Shown here: one piece after another, positions 32,556 to 45,000 of the stretch | How the letters are laid out: each line of letters starts with the position of its first letter | Numbering within the stretch: the first letter of the stretch is position 1 | Notes under the pieces: generated by a model | The model's database searches: none | Seen by the model: the letters and a program-made list of their open reading frames with translations, nothing else | Told to the model about the DNA's origin: nothing | From: Antedon bifida | Lineage: Eukaryota > Echinodermata > Crinoidea > Comatulida > Antedonidae | Direction: 5' to 3' | NCBI GenBank assembly: GCA_963402885.1 | Contig: OY727094.1 | Coordinates: 12,464,501-12,528,500 of the forward strand | DNA: 64,000 nt | Program-made: the position numbers and the translations under genes

Positions 32556-32580
32556 CTTGGCAAAATGTCATTTTGCCAAG
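32556..32580. repeat. 25-bp hairpin palindrome at the end of copy B
   Basis: Identical to 22691-22715. Sequence to the right (TAACAAACAAATG) is unrelated to the start of copy B. Confidence 0.9.
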
Positions 32581-34278
32581 TAACAAACAAATGAAGTGTT
32601 TGGCAAAATATTGTCAAAGAGGGAGCATGTTGAAAGGTAATTTTTGTTTTCTTTAGGTATTAGCTTTACCTACATGGTTCGAATCCTGCTGGGATTTATA
32701 ATTTGTTTAAATAATTTTTAATACAAACAAACTCCGGTATTGCAACAATTACCTTTTATTTCTGAAATAGGCTAAAGATTGACCAGAAAAATGGTCGAGG
32801 AATGTCTGGAAGCTGTGTCGATTAACGGCGCCCCTGCCTTAACCCATGGAGTAAGCTTAACTACTGGGCCAGTCAACTAATATTTTGGTCCATGTCAACG
32901 AATATGTCCATGTTAAAAGAATACAGAAGGCGTGTTATTTAATCGTATGGAAGATAAGCTTTTGTCACATGACCAATATACCAAGTTTACTTGCCACACA
33001 AAAAGTTTACTTGCCACACAAAAATATGTCCCTGTTAAAAGAATACAGAAGGCGTGTTATTAGTCGCGTGATAAGATATTATTGTGTATCATTTAAAACA
33101 AAAATAATAAATAATCGACTACCGTTCTTCGGCTATGCATTCTTTTGTATTTCCGAGAATAAATGAGGATGACAGAAGGAGCAGGTTGAATTTATAATTG
33201 AAATAAATTAATAATTCGTTATTTATTTCAAATTGTTAATTTGTTATTTCGAATTCTTGAATGTAATTTTTGTTGTTGCCCCTAATGGACATTCCATAAT
33301 TACAAAAACAACAACCCTTGTACCACAGACTGGTAATACATTAAATCCCCTAGTTTGCATCAATTGCTGAGCCATAAACTGCATTTCTCATAATGCACAA
33401 AATAAATTAATATAGTGATTTTCTGATGATTTCTTTGAAACATAGCAATCCATTATTAACAAACATAGCTGATGCACTACACATGATGAATAATTCATAA
33501 TGTTTGCATAACCTACCTACAGAAAAAAAAACATTTACAAAAACTATTATATTAGATTGTACCTGTACACAGCCAGCACTCACATTCTTTAGGTGAACAT
33601 ATAATACATATATTATATAAGTAAATTATATATTTATACTTATATATTTTATTTGTTTATATGAGTGACTACATTGTTATCAGTATTGTAACTGTGCATT
33701 ATTATTGCTGTTATCACTATTGTTATCTGTTAACACACTTCCACCTAAAAATCCCACATCATACAAACACACAATATTAAATGTGTTCATTTTCACCATT
33801 TTCTATATACAAAAATAAATCATCTTATTCACATTTTATTTCATAAACGTATATAATATAATGTACAAAGCTTAACACTTACAATAATATGGAAGTAATT
33901 AAAATAAACTCACAATGATTGATTGTAAAAAAAACAAATATAAATTGGAAAAAAGACAAAGCAACAACTAAAAAGCACCTGAAATAAACTACATTAAAAC
34001 AATTATTCCTATCACATGCTATCTATTGTACATTAATGAGTCAAGTGGGTAGATAAGGAGGCTTAAAAACATAGAGATATGGTTTGCAAAAAAAGGTTAA
34101 GACTTGTGACAGTTATACTTTTAGTCATGATATTAATTTTATAATCAGACAGAAACTTTGATGAGAAAAATGTAACATACATTCATGGATGCTGCTTACT
34201 ATTTTCATTCTGGAATATTAAGAGAACTAGGGCTGTATATTAATATATGACATGTCAAAATTCATTGCCAACAAATGA
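32581..34278. other. AT-rich intergenic DNA with a pol III B-box-like word
   Basis: No gene recognised. GGTTCGAATCC at about 32675-32685 is a perfect pol III B-box word, but there is no convincing A box or cloverleaf. A roughly 40-bp segment (GTTAAAAGAATACAGAAGG...) is duplicated at about 32912 and 33035. Sequence at about 34007-34160 is a lone relative of the 124-bp intronic repeat plus its flank near 39225-39330. Confidence 0.4.
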
Positions 34279-34446
34279 GCTCACAAGCTGTATTAGGACA
34301 GGTATGTAAAGTATTCCCCAATAGTTTCATCAAAGCTCACAAGCTGTATTAGGACAGGTATGTAAAGTATTCCCCAATAGTTTCATCAAAGCTCACAAGC
34401 TGTATTAGGACAGGTATGTAAAGTATTCCCCAATAGTTTCATCATT
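34279..34446. repeat. 56-bp minisatellite, 3 units
   Basis: Units beginning GCTCACAAGCTGTATTAGGA at 34279, 34335 and 34391 are nearly identical. A diverged single unit (CTCATAAGCTGTATTAAAG) lies in an intron at about 39352, again linking this region to the ROCO-gene intron. Confidence 0.9.
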
Positions 34447-34550
34447 GTTTGTATTATTACAGTTCATTGTTATATCAATTGCACCAATGGTGAAATATTA
34501 ATGCAAGCTACATTTCATCTTCAAACTTCAGCTGCCTGATACTCCTTTAA

Positions 34551-34925
34551 GCCCGGCGCACACTAGAGCTTTCGGCTGAGCCAACTGGCACGAGTAACAC
34601 TTAGCTCACTAAAAAATTTGCCGCAAACTATGATCGCGTTCTATCGGACGCACACTAAACGCCTTCAGTACGCGATTTTCTGATTGGATAATTACTTACT
34701 ACGCTATAATAAATCAGAACATGTCATGCGCAGTGGAATTTTTTAGTGAGCAGGAAGCTCACGTTCGGTGCACACTTGAGGAGAATGGCAAAAAATATTA
34801 AACACGATAGATATTTTCCTCAGCGGCACGCGTGGCCGTTTCCTCACGAAATCCCCGGCGCACACTGTGAGGCAAGTGTTACTCGTGCCAGTTGGCTCAG
34901 CCGGAAGCTCTAGTGTGTGCTGGGC
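34551..34925. mobile_element. MITE with ~50-bp inverted repeats, TTAA target duplication
   Basis: The left end GCCCGGCGCACACTAGAGCT and the right end are inverted repeats over about 50 bp, including GGCTGAGCCAACTGGCACGA and GTAACACTT, with a few mismatches. TTAA flanks both sides (34547-34550 and 34926-34929). At 375 bp it has no coding capacity. A TTAA target is typical of the piggyBac superfamily, but the terminal sequence alone does not prove it. Confidence 0.85.
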
Positions 34926-35344
34926 TTAAGGACAGAGAAGCTGTATCGTCCATCAAGAGATTTTAAATCTGAATCACTACTGTATGAATTTTTCCAAGAT
35001 TAAATATTTGTCTTGTGTTTGAAACATTATTACAATAACCGATAAATAATTTAATAATACAGTCAACTGTCTAAAACAGGACAGGGCTGAGCTAATATGT
35101 CTGGTATTCTGAATAATGGTAAAAAATGGGTCATTAAAGGTATGGTTTTGGATGAGCTGACTGTATTTAATAAAACTTAAATACAATCAAATTCAGATTT
35201 TGATTTGTTGTAATTAGTTTATTTAACAAAAATCCAAACAACTGTTATTCAATTTTAGTCACTTTTTAAATCAGGTTGTCTTTAAATTACTTATGATATA
35301 GAGTGCTAATTCTGATTCTAATAGTTATGTTGTCACATTTAAAT

Positions 35345-35611
35345 TTTATCTATTTCAATAATGTAGCAAGGCTATCCATGTCATTGTCCTTAAGTAGTAG
35401 AATGTTAATTCAGTGTTATGTTGTCACATGTTATGTATTGTTATCTTGTATTCTATCTATTACAATAATGTAACAAGGCTATCCATGTCATTGTCTTTAA
35501 GTAGTAGAATGTTAATTTAGTGTTATGTTGTCACATGTTATGTATTGTTATCTTGTATTCTATCTATTCCAATAATGTAGCAAGGCTATCCATGTCATTG
35601 TCCTTAAGTAG
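35345..35611. repeat. 107-bp triplication covering the 3' end of the ROCO gene
   Basis: The block AATGTAGCAAGGCTATCCAT occurs at 35360, 35467 (AATGTAACAAGG) and 35574, 107 bp apart. The third copy contains the last codons and the stop of the gene's terminal exon; the other two lie in the 3' UTR side. So the end of the coding sequence was duplicated into its own 3' flank. Confidence 0.9.
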
Positions 35612-36096
35612 TCGAACGAATTCTGTGCTCTTTTTAGTGAATGTATCTTTCATTACTAACTCAAATATTAGAATCCAAACATCATCCGATTCCTTAACCT
35701 TCAGGCCACGCAACTGTCCAATTTTTACTTTATCGGCGTTACTTATCTTAAGACCAAATCTGATGACCTTTCGTACATCATTCCAGCGTTCAGAGATGAT
35801 TAATTTCTCAAATCCAGCAAAGGTTGGTATCAAGTGCTTGATTCTTTCGTACACACCCTCCAATCCTCCTATTGCTATGATTTCAATGAGAACATTGATA
35901 TTTGATTGGCTAATAATCCCAGGACCTTCAAGTAACTTAAACAGCTCAAATGGATCATTGCTTCTTTCTATTTCTACAACAGAAATATGTTCACACTTGC
36001 AAAGTATAACTTTCAATAGATTGACTTTCTCTGATTCCTTGAACCACGATGACACTTTGCTGAGCAGTTCCCGATAGTTATCGTCAGATAGTTCAC
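35564..36096 (-). CDS. Terminal exon: DED-like plus Death-like domains
   Basis: This exon encodes 177 residues. About 8-92 (YRELLSKVSSWFKESEKVNL..., VEIERSNDPFELFKLLEGPG, IISQSNINVLIEIIAIGG) has the helix spacing of a death effector domain, although the usual RxDL motif is degenerate (GGLEGVYERI). About 100-176 (ERWNDVRKVIRFGLKISN, DVWILIFELVMK, EFVRLLKDNDMDSLATLLE) fits a Death-type fold with the W..V...LGL start. Both calls are from pattern only. Such domains recruit adaptors by homotypic interaction. The stop lies in the third copy of a 107-bp triplication. Confidence 0.65.
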
Positions 36097-39000
36097 CTAA
36101 AAAAAATCAACAGTGTAATATATGTCACTGAGTCGTTTTTTTTTGTGGACACAATAAAAGGCCGAGATAGCAGATTTGAAAAAATTTCAGTACTAACATT
36201 TTGAATAATGAATATATTTTTAAAAAATAAAAAGTTTGAAGGTCAACAAAACAGGAATCTTCTAAATCATTAAAACATTCTTCCCATTCAACTTATAATC
36301 TTTGTGACCATACTATTGTAATTTGCCAAAAGAAATTCAAGTTTAAAATCCACATCATAAATGATGCATAGAAGACACATGGTAGACAATCATTACACCA
36401 TAGACAAAATTTTACTAATAAATCAGTGATTTACTAACTAGATAACCATTAAAAAAAATATCAATGTGGATAATTAAATTCTCACGTTATTATCTTAAAG
36501 GCCAGGTGCGGGCAAAAAAATTCTATTGATCATACATTCCAATAATTATCGATCTATAGTTTCCCCTATCTTTCATAATTTTTGGGATTTTATTTGTGTT
36601 ACACAAGCTTGTTGAAAATAAGCACTTTCTTATCAGTAATAGATAGTTCAAATTACACAGTAAAATCTCTATTCTTTTGTACACAAATTTTGTAAATGAG
36701 ACGCATTTTAAAAAGCTATGAAAAATAAACGGTGTTGTAAAAAATGTTATCAGATGACTAAATATAGGTAATATAACTGGAAATTTACATTTCTGGTATT
36801 TTTATTCAACTTCAGATTTTTATTTTCATGCTATAGCAAAAATTATCCACCGTATATCCACATCTTTTTTCACCTTCTAGGGAGTCACCAGATATGTTAT
36901 TGCATTAGGTTAAACTACCTAACTACTGAAAAAAAGTCTTACTGGTTTTTTATGGTAGAAATTTGCCAAATTTTGTATTTGACCATATTAAGGGAAATTC
37001 ATGTTTTTTCTTCTTGATTTCTGTTACAAATATTTGATTTATGTACAATTAATCAGATATTATATTTAAAATTTATGCCTATATACCTGAGCTTTAAAGG
37101 ACAACTTGACCGAGGACCATATTTTAACAACGTATTAGGGATGTACATACGATTTCAGAACCATCGCGAAATTAAGGATATCGCCGCATGCGCTCGCCGT
37201 AAATTGCTGTGATGTCACAGGTGCATCGCAAAATTTATGTAATGAGTTTTCTGGCAAAGTGCGAAAATTTCTAGTCAACACACTTTGTAAATAAATTGTA
37301 AAAAATATAAATGTTGATTTTTTTATTGTTTCTTTTGCTTCTCTGGACTCATTAAGTAGATTTTGCGATGCACCTGTGACCTATATACATCCCTAATTCG
37401 TTGTAATAATATGGTCCTCGGTCAAGTTGTCCTTTAATTATAATTTCATATAACTACATAACATCTACACTATCCTTATCCTTAAGGGTTTTTGCTACAG
37501 TAGTTTCATTATAGGCATTTTCCTACCTTGGCTGTTACTAAATTATATCTGTGAGGCAATTTTAAATTTCTACATTTAGCTTACAATTTCTACATTAGCT
37601 TGTATTTTCTACATTAGCAGTTGTAACACTGCTCTATCTAATTTCAATTCAACTTTAATTTCAGACAAACTGTCTATATGATACATAATCTGATGATCTA
37701 ATGTTACTCAACTAACCTGTTACTAATGAGCTTGTAGTCAGAGGAGCAGCAGTCTGTGTTTCTATACAAAATAAACATATACATATCAAGAATACAGTAT
37801 CACAGTTGATTCAATACACTGTTCTGTTAATAACACTAAGAATAAGATGCACTGTTTTATTATTACGTATCCTATTCATATATATTTTTCATTTGACAAC
37901 TTTCCATATGATACATAATGGTCTCTAAGAATAGCCAACTAACAATAATGAGTCTAGTGAGATGTCTTCCATATCTACATGATCCATCTATATATTGTAC
38001 ATTAATGAGTCTACCCTAGTGGGTAGATAAAGAGGCTACAAAAACATAGAGATTTAAAATGGTGTATGTCAGTTGTTTGTTGCCTTCCATATCTATATGA
38101 TGCATCAGATGCTATATATTGTACATTAATGAGTCTACTCTAGTGGGTAGATAAAGAGGCTACAAAAACATAGAGATTTAAAATGGTCTATGTCAGTTGT
38201 TTGTTGCCTTCCATATCTATATGATGCATCATATGCTATATATTGTACATTAATGAGTCTAGTCTAGTGGGTAGATAAAGAGGCTACAAAAACATAGACA
38301 TTTAAAATGGTCTATGTCAGTTGTTTGTTGCCTTCCATATCTATATGATACATAATATGCTATCTATTGTACATTAATGAGTCTAGTCTAGTGGGTAGAT
38401 AAAGAGGCTACAAAAACATAGACATTTAAAATGGTCTATGTCAGTTGTTTGTTGCCTTCCATATCTATATGATACATCATATGCTATCTATTGTACATTA
38501 ATGAGTCTAGTCTAGTGGGTAGATAAAGAGGCTACAAAAACATAGAGATTTAAAATGGTCTATGTCAGTTGTTTGTTGCCTTCCATATCTATATGATACA
38601 TCATATGCTATCTATTGTACATTAATGAGTCTAGTCTAGTGGGTAGATAAAGAGGCTACAAAAACATAGAGATTTAAAATGGTGTATGTCAGTTGTTTGT
38701 TGCCTTCCATATCTATATGATGCATCATATGCTATATATTGTACATTAATGAGTCTAGTCTAGTGGGTAGATAAAGAGGCTACAAAAACATAGAGATTTA
38801 AAATGGTCTATGTCAGTTGTTTGTTGCCTTCCATATCTATATGATGCATCATATGCTATATATTGTACATTAATGAGTCTACCCTAGTGGGTAGATAAAG
38901 AGGCTACAAAAACATAGAGATTTAAAATGGTGTATGTCAGTTGTTTGTTGCCTTCCATATCTATATGATGCATCATATGCTATATATTGTACATTAATGA

Positions 39001-42000
39001 GTCTAGTCTAGTGGGTAGATAAAGAGGCTACAAAAACATAGACATTTAAAATGGTCTATGTCAGTTGTTTGTTGCCTTCCATATCTATATGATACATCAT
39101 ATGCTATCTATTGTACATTAATGAGTCTAGTCTAGTGGGTAGATAAAGAGGCTACAAAAACATAGACATTTAAAATGGTCTATGTCAGTTGTTTGTTGCC
39201 TTCCATATCTATATGATACATCAGATGCTATCTATTGTACAATGAGTCTAGTCTAGTGGATAGATAAAGAAACATAGAGATATGGTTCGGCAAAAAAAAT
39301 GTGACAGTTAAACTTTTTGTCATGATATTCATTTTAATCAAAAAAAGAAACTCATAAGCTGTATTAAAGACAAGTTTCCAAAATTATGATATAAATTTAG
39401 GATAATTAGCATAATTATCATAGTTGTTGATAATCATTGTTTGAATATGTCTGTATGTATGAATATAAATTCTTAAAACACCATAACTTTCTAGAAATCT
39501 ATATTGCTGCATAGGGAATAATTAATATCCCCAAAACACAGACATAGTTGAAAGTGATTAATACAGAATCTCCTTAGTTTTTATCCTTATGTATTACCAA
39601 CTTTATATTACATTTAACTTCACATAATTTATCTATCCTTCAGGTTTCTTGATATAGTTCCCAACGTTTCATCATAGTTGTGAAGCATTTTCTAATTACA
39701 TATGAGCAATTTGTTATTTCTACATTTAGCTAATATTTTCTACATTAGTGGTTGTAACACTACCCTATCCAAGGATCTCTAATGATCTAATGATAATCAA
39801 CTAACCTGTCCGTAATGAGCTTGTAGCCGGAGGAGTAGTAGTTGGTGTATCTATACAAAATAAAAGATATACATTTTCATAATAACGAAGGCAGTATCAC
39901 AATTTATTCAATACACATTTTCAAGTTATTTTTTTTTCAAATAAACTATTCTGTTAACAACACTAGGATACACTGTTTTATGCAATTCAAATTAGACTTT
40001 ATTCATGTATTTTGAAATCATGAGATTTGTCTGAAACCACCATCTTTGACATATTCTTTGATATATTTAAAATACTAACATTTTCCAAACTTTACATATC
40101 AAGTACCATATAACATATTTTCAACTATTGATGTTTCTACATTAGCTGATGTTTTCTGAATTAGCTATTGCCATTTCTAAATTGTATGTAATTTTTATGT
40201 AATTTAGAATTAACAAATGTTATCAATCAACTGACCTGATGGTAATGATGAGCTTATAGGCAGAGGAGTAGTAGTAGCATCTGGTGTATCTATGCAAACG
40301 AAAGATATCTATCAGTACATTGTATTAGTGAGAAAAAAAAATTAAATTATTAAGTTAAATATTTATTAAAGTTATGCAGGCCTCCCAGAATAAATACTGC
40401 AGATAGATAAATCCTTATTGTGAAAAAAAAGATTTCTGCAGAAAAAACAATAGATTTACATGACGCCTCTAGTTATTTGGGATAAATGTTTAGCTAATTA
40501 GCCTAAATCTGTTTTATTTTTTTTAAAGTTGTTAAAAAACTAATTCCCGAATGCCAATTAATTAGTCAACTGATTTTCATTAGGTTGTAAATAATAAGAA
40601 TAAATGTTATCTATTATTCAAAGGGCCTTTGCAGATGTCTCTAGACACATCTTTGTATATTGTATTGTTGTAGTATGAAAAAAAACAAAAACAAACACAC
40701 ACATGTTCCTATGTCATTAAAACAAACTAATAATATTGCTATTGAAGAAAATGTTGATGATAATTCCAAATTTTAATTACCTTCTGAAAATAGGTTCTTT
40801 AAACGAGTGGTATCCATGAGCTTATCGCCACATTTAACACCATCGAAATCTTGTTCCAAGCATCGTTTGAGACCATGTAAATGAGGCTTCTCTGCTGGAT
40901 TACAAACATTACACAACACACATAGATTGTAGCCAACTCCTTCACTTGTGACAAGCACATTTTCTAGTTGATGTTTCAGATATCCTAACACCTACAACAA
41001 AATAAAGAACTTAAGTTAAAAATATTCTTTTATTACATTCTAGTACTGTTTTGTTGAATATGTTAACATATATTATCCTTACCTCTATGCAGAAGCTTCG
41101 CTGTGGTTCATTAATTGGGCCTGTAGTATTGCCATCAACTTTAATTAGATGAAATATTTCAACCTGATAAGAAAAAGTTTACTAAAAAAAGTTAATAAAT
41201 GTAAAAAGGTATCATTGGATTATTACAATTATACCTTTTGTAGGTTCATGTTCAACATTCATTCATAAACATTTTAATTCAGTAAAAGTGGCAAAATTAG
41301 TTCAAAATGTTATGTTTGATTTTCTGTTCAAATATATTTATTTGAAAATAAATACATAAATAATTTCTGTACCTTTAATGCATGCCGGTTTTCAATTTTT
41401 ACTGTGCCTAAATTAACCCCATGATCCTTAAAGTCAAATTCACTGCGATTTTGAAACACAACTGGTTCACCAGGTCTACCTTTGACCTCCATCAAGTCAA
41501 GAAATGCAACAACCAATGTATTGTATACAGCATTGGGAAGAAAGTCTGTAGGTGTAAGATAGATCGATACCATATTTTTCTCGTCTGTTTTAACTTTAAG
41601 ACTCTCTTTCTTGGTTTGCATCCGAGATGGAACCAAGAATTCCCGGTTACCTTCAGTTACCTGCAGATGTAAGCAAAGTGTTTTTAACTAACATTTAAGC
41701 TAATTTAAGTGACAGCCAATTTAAAATAAGATGTTTAACTTACCTTCAATTTCTCAAAGAGCAAACCAAATGTCTTCATCACTTCAGTAAAGATTTCAAA
41801 GCGATGTGGATCTTCCTCTAATTCATGTTTCCATAAATACCGTAGCAGTCTTTCCTCCAGTATTCCTTCCTCATCAAGCCTTTTCCACAGCACCCTCATT
41901 TGCTTCTATATTTAAAAAAAAACCACCAACCATCACATGATCAATACAATTATACTGTTTCACATCAAGTTACAAAGAACAGATTATTAACATCACCTAT

Positions 42001-45000
42001 ACATCCACATTTTTGACAATTTAATATCATAATAAAATACATTATCTACCTACCACTTTAATAGACGGTTTAACTACCGTGATCACTTTTGTCACCATTT
42101 GAATCATCATTTGAAGATTTGTTATCACAGTGTTTTTCAGTTTTTTGTTAGTACTTGAATGCAAAATGATCCCAATGTCATTCAGGTATGCTATGGCAGT
42201 GACGAGTCCCTCTTTGGAAATTTCCCATTCAGTGCCAATCTTGGAAACCTAATAAAGAATTTAATTTTTAAATAAATAACTTAACTTAGTACATTACTTA
42301 TAGAGCCTGGAGAAAATCTAATGGAAAATTCAATGATAGGCCAGGACTATAAATATTACTAGTGTCTGTAGGACTAAAAACAAAGTACCAATAACAATAA
42401 TATTATATAATTACATGGGAATCCACAATCAAAACTTTACCTCATCAAACGTAATACACAATTTTGTTTCACCAATTCTTTGCAAACTTTCCTGTAAATT
42501 AACCCACTTTACTGGAACTTCTCTCACCATTTCCTTCATGTATCTACCAACGTTTCGCTTAAGCTTTGTAATACCTTCAGGTGATTTCATGGTGTTATCA
42601 ACCATGTACATTTCACGATCTACATGGTGAGCATATGGCATTCCTTCCATTTTATCAAACATTTTCTTGTACATCTTCATAACCTTCAATTAATAAATAC
42701 ATTTATATTGCTACTATCGCTGATAACTCATCACAATAATTACTGATCACGCTGATATACTGTATAGTATATTTCATTTAATATTTTTACTTTGTATTCA
42801 ATGTGTGTGGTAAATTAAAAAAAACAAACAAGTTTAAAAAGGACATTTAATAGGCATTATAAATACAATTTAGATCAAACGGGCAGTCATTTTGGATTTT
42901 TGTCGCCATCTTGGATTTTGTTTGCGCCTCCAGGCATATTTTCAAGCTAAGTGTTGACAATGATATATCCACTGAGAATACTCACATGATCAGCGAGATC
43001 AATCTGCGTGATCTCAGTGATCATCATGATCAGTGGTTTACAAGACAATATGTCACAACCTAATGTACACAATCTTCCATAACTGTTACAGGCTGTTTTA
43101 TTTGATTCATACTGTAATTCAAAATGACAAAATCTCAAACAATGTTTCTACTTTAATGTGCTTTCTTCAATAAATTCTTTTGTAATGCATGTAATGTGTA
43201 GCTTAAATGTTCCATTTTCATGTTATATTATTTGATTGTATAAACATGTACATTAGACCTCAAACTGCTTTTTTGTTCTAATTGTACTGATGGGTTGTTA
43301 AATACAGTCAACCTTTTTGTAGGCAAAATATTAATTCTAAAGAGCCTATTAATTTACCTTACTACACGCACAACACAATTAATAGTTGTATACAAACAGT
43401 ATATACAAACCAATCGCGACTGGTCGCCGTTACCCATACCACACGTGTGACACGTTTAAAACTTTTCAGTTTCACTCAGTTACAGTAAAAATAGAACATG
43501 GGCAACTATACATGTTACTAAGCTTATGTCTACATTTTTGTGCGCCTGTCAGTTGCAGTCAGTTGAGGTTTATAGTTGCATTCAGTTGTGTTCAGTTGCT
43601 AGGAGCGCTTATGTTGACATAGTTAAGAAAAAGACAAGATATAAATATCTAATATTTATATACTATTTACCTCCTCCTCTTTTTCTGATGCTGTCCCTGA
43701 CAATTTGTCCACATGAGTTGCAACCAAACAGATGGGAGGTGACCCTATGTTCTTGCCATCAATTGAAATAGTGTTTCCTGAACCATGTTGTACAGTGTGT
43801 TCATAAATGGACCTTACCCAGAACAAATTCATGTCCAAATTAGTCATTCCTAGCTGATCCTAAAATGACAATGACAATATATTTTCTAACTAATATTGAA
43901 ATTAAATTACATTATTAAATCATAGCATTTGTAGTTTACAAGATTGTCTAAAGTACTAAAGTTTAACTTACTATTTTTGAACCCCGTGGTTTAGCTGGCT
44001 CATCCAAGTTGTCCATGACATTGAAAGCAACACAGTATGATACTGTATTTGTCAGGAAAAACTGGAAATTAACAAGGATTATGTTTTTATGGTTAATTAT
44101 AATATAATATTACAATATTTTATATAGATAAAGTTTAATGACTCCAGTAAAAACTTCAACATTCTATTTGCACACTACACACAAGGTGATAAAATAGCTC
44201 TTCTTTTTATCACTTTTATGAAACAATCTAGTGCGCAAATAAATAGTCATTTATTTATCTATTTTGCTCTGCTTTTGTTACGAGCACTTTTGTTCATGCC
44301 TCATCAAGTCAAACATGCAGATTAATGCAGACTGTAAAATCAACTTTCACCATTTTTACATTGTGATACCAGACCCCTACCAGGACTGTGGTTCCTATGT
44401 TGTGGGAACTAACTTGACATGATGTGTATTACTATGTATGTTTTGTTATGTTGTCATGATCATTTCAAAACCATTGGCTAGGTCTAACCTACTTGTTTAG
44501 ACGTTTAAAAACAAGCTACATGCTGTCACCCAGACAGTGAGCAAATCCTGTCAATGTCTAAATATAGCGCAATTTCATTGTTGATATATACATGAGTCTG
44601 TCGTATTGTTGTCATTGTCTAGGCCAGAGTGATACATAACAATAAATTGGAACAGATACCATCAATGCAGGCAGGAACACATAATGATTTCTTGTAAGAG
44701 GGATGTATGTATGTCAAATTAAATTGTTTTTCCACCATCGTTCAGCTCGCATTGATACACGTGGTAATTTCTTACCATCAAAGTCATACAATTGTTGATA
44801 TTATTTTCAAAAGTGATACCTCTCTGTTTACTTTTTCATTTGGATAGTGATTTGCATTTATTATGAGTCTTAATACGACCTTCTTTCATTTTAGATCAGG
44901 AATAGTATTTGTTGTAATTAGATTGTGAATAGTATGTGTAAAATATTTATTTTAGCATTGTTTATTGAAGATCACCTATTGATCTTTATTTAACATCGCA

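Larger units (their letters stand above)
22716..32580. repeat. Segmental tandem duplication, copy B
   Basis: Copy B is 9.87 kb. It repeats copy A in the same orientation from the TATAATAGTAATAATAATAA word to the terminal palindrome. Relative to A it lacks the Tx1-like LINE, six 59-bp units, the left half of the foldback element, one copy of the L2 3' duplication, most of the TA microsatellite, and part of the last unidentified ORF. Similarity is otherwise high throughout, including non-coding DNA, which indicates a recent duplication. Confidence 0.95.

Noticed and set aside
32660..32690. tRNA gene at the GGTTCGAATCC word
   Set aside because: B-box word only; no A box at the right distance and no cloverleaf.
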